A stretch of DNA of 13,256 bases from DAORHV01 sp964513925 (GTDB taxonomy: Bacteria > Patescibacteriota > Gracilibacteria > Peribacterales > Peribacteraceae). The notes below the pieces were generated by a model, which saw nothing but the letters and a program-made list of their open reading frames with translations, was not told where the DNA came from and ran no database searches. The stretch spans positions 1 to 13,256 of the forward strand of contig CAZENR010000025.1 in the NCBI GenBank assembly GCA_964513925.1, written 5' to 3'. The position numbers and the translations under genes were made by a program. Below are positions 12,386 to 13,256 of this stretch, piece after piece. Each line of letters opens with the position of its first letter. Position 1 is the stretch's first letter.

Positions 12386-12859
12386 TTATGAACCCAAATC
12401 GCGCAGTTGTGCAAGTGTTTGAAGCACTGTCTTGGCCGCAATCGGACCCTTGCCGTGCTCTCCCGTTGCGCGCGCCCTGGCATGGGCGATGTCATCTACC
12501 AGCAGCACCTCGAAGGCAATGGGCACTCCTGTCTGCAGTTGCACCTGCTGAATGCCGGCCGCCGCCTGCTCCGCAACCAAGCGAGCATGATGCGTTTGTC
12601 CCTGGACAATAACGCCAAACGCTATGACGCCATCTACATGCCGCTTGGAAATGACCTCCTGGCACAACAGCGGAATTTCGAATGAGCCCGGCGCATCCAC
12701 GATGATGATGTTGTCTTTGGCGATACCGAGTCGCGTTAGCTCAGCCTGAGCCTCGCTTACCATGGCGTTCACGCAATCGGGGTGCCATGCGGCACGCACA
12801 ACGGCAATGCGCCATGTTGGGTCCACAGTGCCGACAGAGAGGGAGACTGTTCCGGCCAT
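12386..12859 (-). CDS. ribH: 6,7-dimethyl-8-ribityllumazine synthase
   Basis: 157 residues, a normal length. The enzyme condenses the ribitylamino-pyrimidine intermediate with 3,4-dihydroxy-2-butanone-4-phosphate to make the last precursor of riboflavin; family members assemble into pentamers or 60-mer capsids. Family motifs: VVRAAWHPD at 20-28 (the aromatic W25 lies where the substrate ring stacks), APGSFEIPL at 56-64, FGVIVQGQTHH at 81-91 with catalytic His at H91, TGVPIAFEVL at 110-119, and ARATGEHGKG at 129-138 near the phosphate-binding end. It starts 11 nt after the ribE stop, and a Shine-Dalgarno-like TAGGA lies 4 nt before the ATG, so the two are co-transcribed. It supplies the substrate of RibE. 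Confidence 0.96.
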   Translation of the reverse strand: MAGTVSLSVGTVDPTWRIAVVRAAWHPDCVNAMVSEAQAELTRLGIAKDNIIIVDAPGSFEIPLLCQEVISKRHVDGVIAFGVIVQGQTHHARLVAEQAAAGIQQVQLQTGVPIAFEVLLVDDIAHARARATGEHGKGPIAAKTVLQTLAQLRDLGS

Positions 12860-12863
12860 AAGG

Positions 12864-12868
12864 TCCTA
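12864..12868 (-). promoter_or_regulatory. Ribosome binding site of ribH
   Basis: Minus-strand TAGGA lies 4 nt before ATG 12859. It is notable as one of the few Shine-Dalgarno-like sites in the window, in front of a gene internal to an operon, whereas most first genes lack one. Confidence 0.45.
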
Positions 12869-12870
12869 CG

Positions 12871-13256
12871 CTAGCGCGAATGATCGGACGTCACAAGCTT
12901 GCCTGCTGCATACTTGCCCAGCACATCTACCTCCAGGTTTACGCGATCTCCTTTCTTCAGGCCATGCAACGTTGTGTGCTGCAACGTGTGCGGAATGAGC
13001 GAGACTGTAAACGAGAAGTTATCGAGCGATGAAACAGTAAGCGACACACCGTCTATGGCAACGGAGCCATGCAGCACCACAAGTCCACGCAGCGTATCTG
13101 GCAGCTCGATGACAATGGCACGATGGTGCCCGTTTTCATCCTTGCGGTCTTCCAGCGAGCGCACCAGGCTGACCGCATCGCAATGTCCCTGCACGATGTG
13201 CCCATCGAAGCGGCCGCCTGCCTGCATGGCGCGCTCCACGTTCACGGCATCGCCGG
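12871..13256 (-). CDS. ribE: Riboflavin synthase, C-terminal part (cut by window end)
   Basis: About 128 residues are visible; the family is near 200, so the N-terminal third lies beyond the window. The enzyme dismutates two lumazine molecules to riboflavin and the pyrimidine intermediate. The visible part begins near GDAVNVERAM, then GGRFDGHIVQGHCDAV, the end of the first barrel. The second lumazine-binding repeat has IDGVSLTV and the closing GDRVNLEVDVLGKY. The His and Cys in GHCD replace the common GHVD; this is a mild variation. Stop codon TAG lies 11 nt before ribH. The GTG at 13245 (residue V4 of the visible part) is not the real start because family sequence continues upstream of it. 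Confidence 0.94.
   Translation of the reverse strand, partial: GDAVNVERAMQAGGRFDGHIVQGHCDAVSLVRSLEDRKDENGHHRAIVIELPDTLRGLVVLHGSVAIDGVSLTVSSLDNFSFTVSLIPHTLQHTTLHGLKKGDRVNLEVDVLGKYAAGKLVTSDHSR

Overview
The window reads as ordinary bacterial chromosome (GC-rich, standard stop codons: TAA, TAG and TGA all end genes, so TGA is not recoded here). The proteins, especially an S-layer-homology protein with a Ser/Ala linker and a Cys-repeat secreted protein, plus the sparse Shine-Dalgarno signals, suggest a deep-branching, little-cultured lineage, possibly a Peregrinibacteria-like member of the candidate phyla radiation. That placement is inference; no 16S or ribosomal marker lies in the window.

Layout. 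(1) 1-120: the 3' end of a tRNA with encoded CCA, followed by a decayed tRNA-Arg-like relic. (2) 121-5039, minus strand, read right to left: a secreted protein with an HExxH motif and paired-cysteine repeats; a 160-residue single-pass protein with four extracytoplasmic cysteines; a DoxX-like multi-pass membrane protein 3 nt downstream; rnhB (RNase HII); and a protein with CHAD followed by CYTH, the reverse of the usual order. (3) 5107-7187, plus strand: a pentose-phosphate pair, a TalC-type transaldolase and gnd (6-phosphogluconate dehydrogenase), divergent from the secreted-protein gene with overlapping promoters. (4) 7239-8125: a small charged coiled-coil protein (minus), an imperfect 93-bp tandem duplication carrying a tRNA head relic, an intact tRNA-Arg(UCG), and a hairpin cluster ending in a terminator. 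(5) 8126-9553, minus: a membrane histidine kinase without a partner regulator in view. (6) 9619-13256, minus: riboflavin genes ribE (cut by the window end), ribH and ribBA, with an S-layer-homology gene and its terminator lying between ribH and ribBA.

How they work together. RibBA makes both precursors used by RibH, and RibE finishes riboflavin; ribD is not in view. Transaldolase and Gnd belong to the two branches of the pentose-phosphate pathway, whose ribulose-5-phosphate also feeds riboflavin synthesis. The secreted, single-pass and DoxX-like proteins may form an envelope module.

The most notable signal that is not a gene is a recurring extended -10 element (TGC followed by a TANNNT-like hexamer, most often beginning TGCTA) only 7-11 nt upstream of start codons. 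It implies widespread leaderless transcription in this genome.
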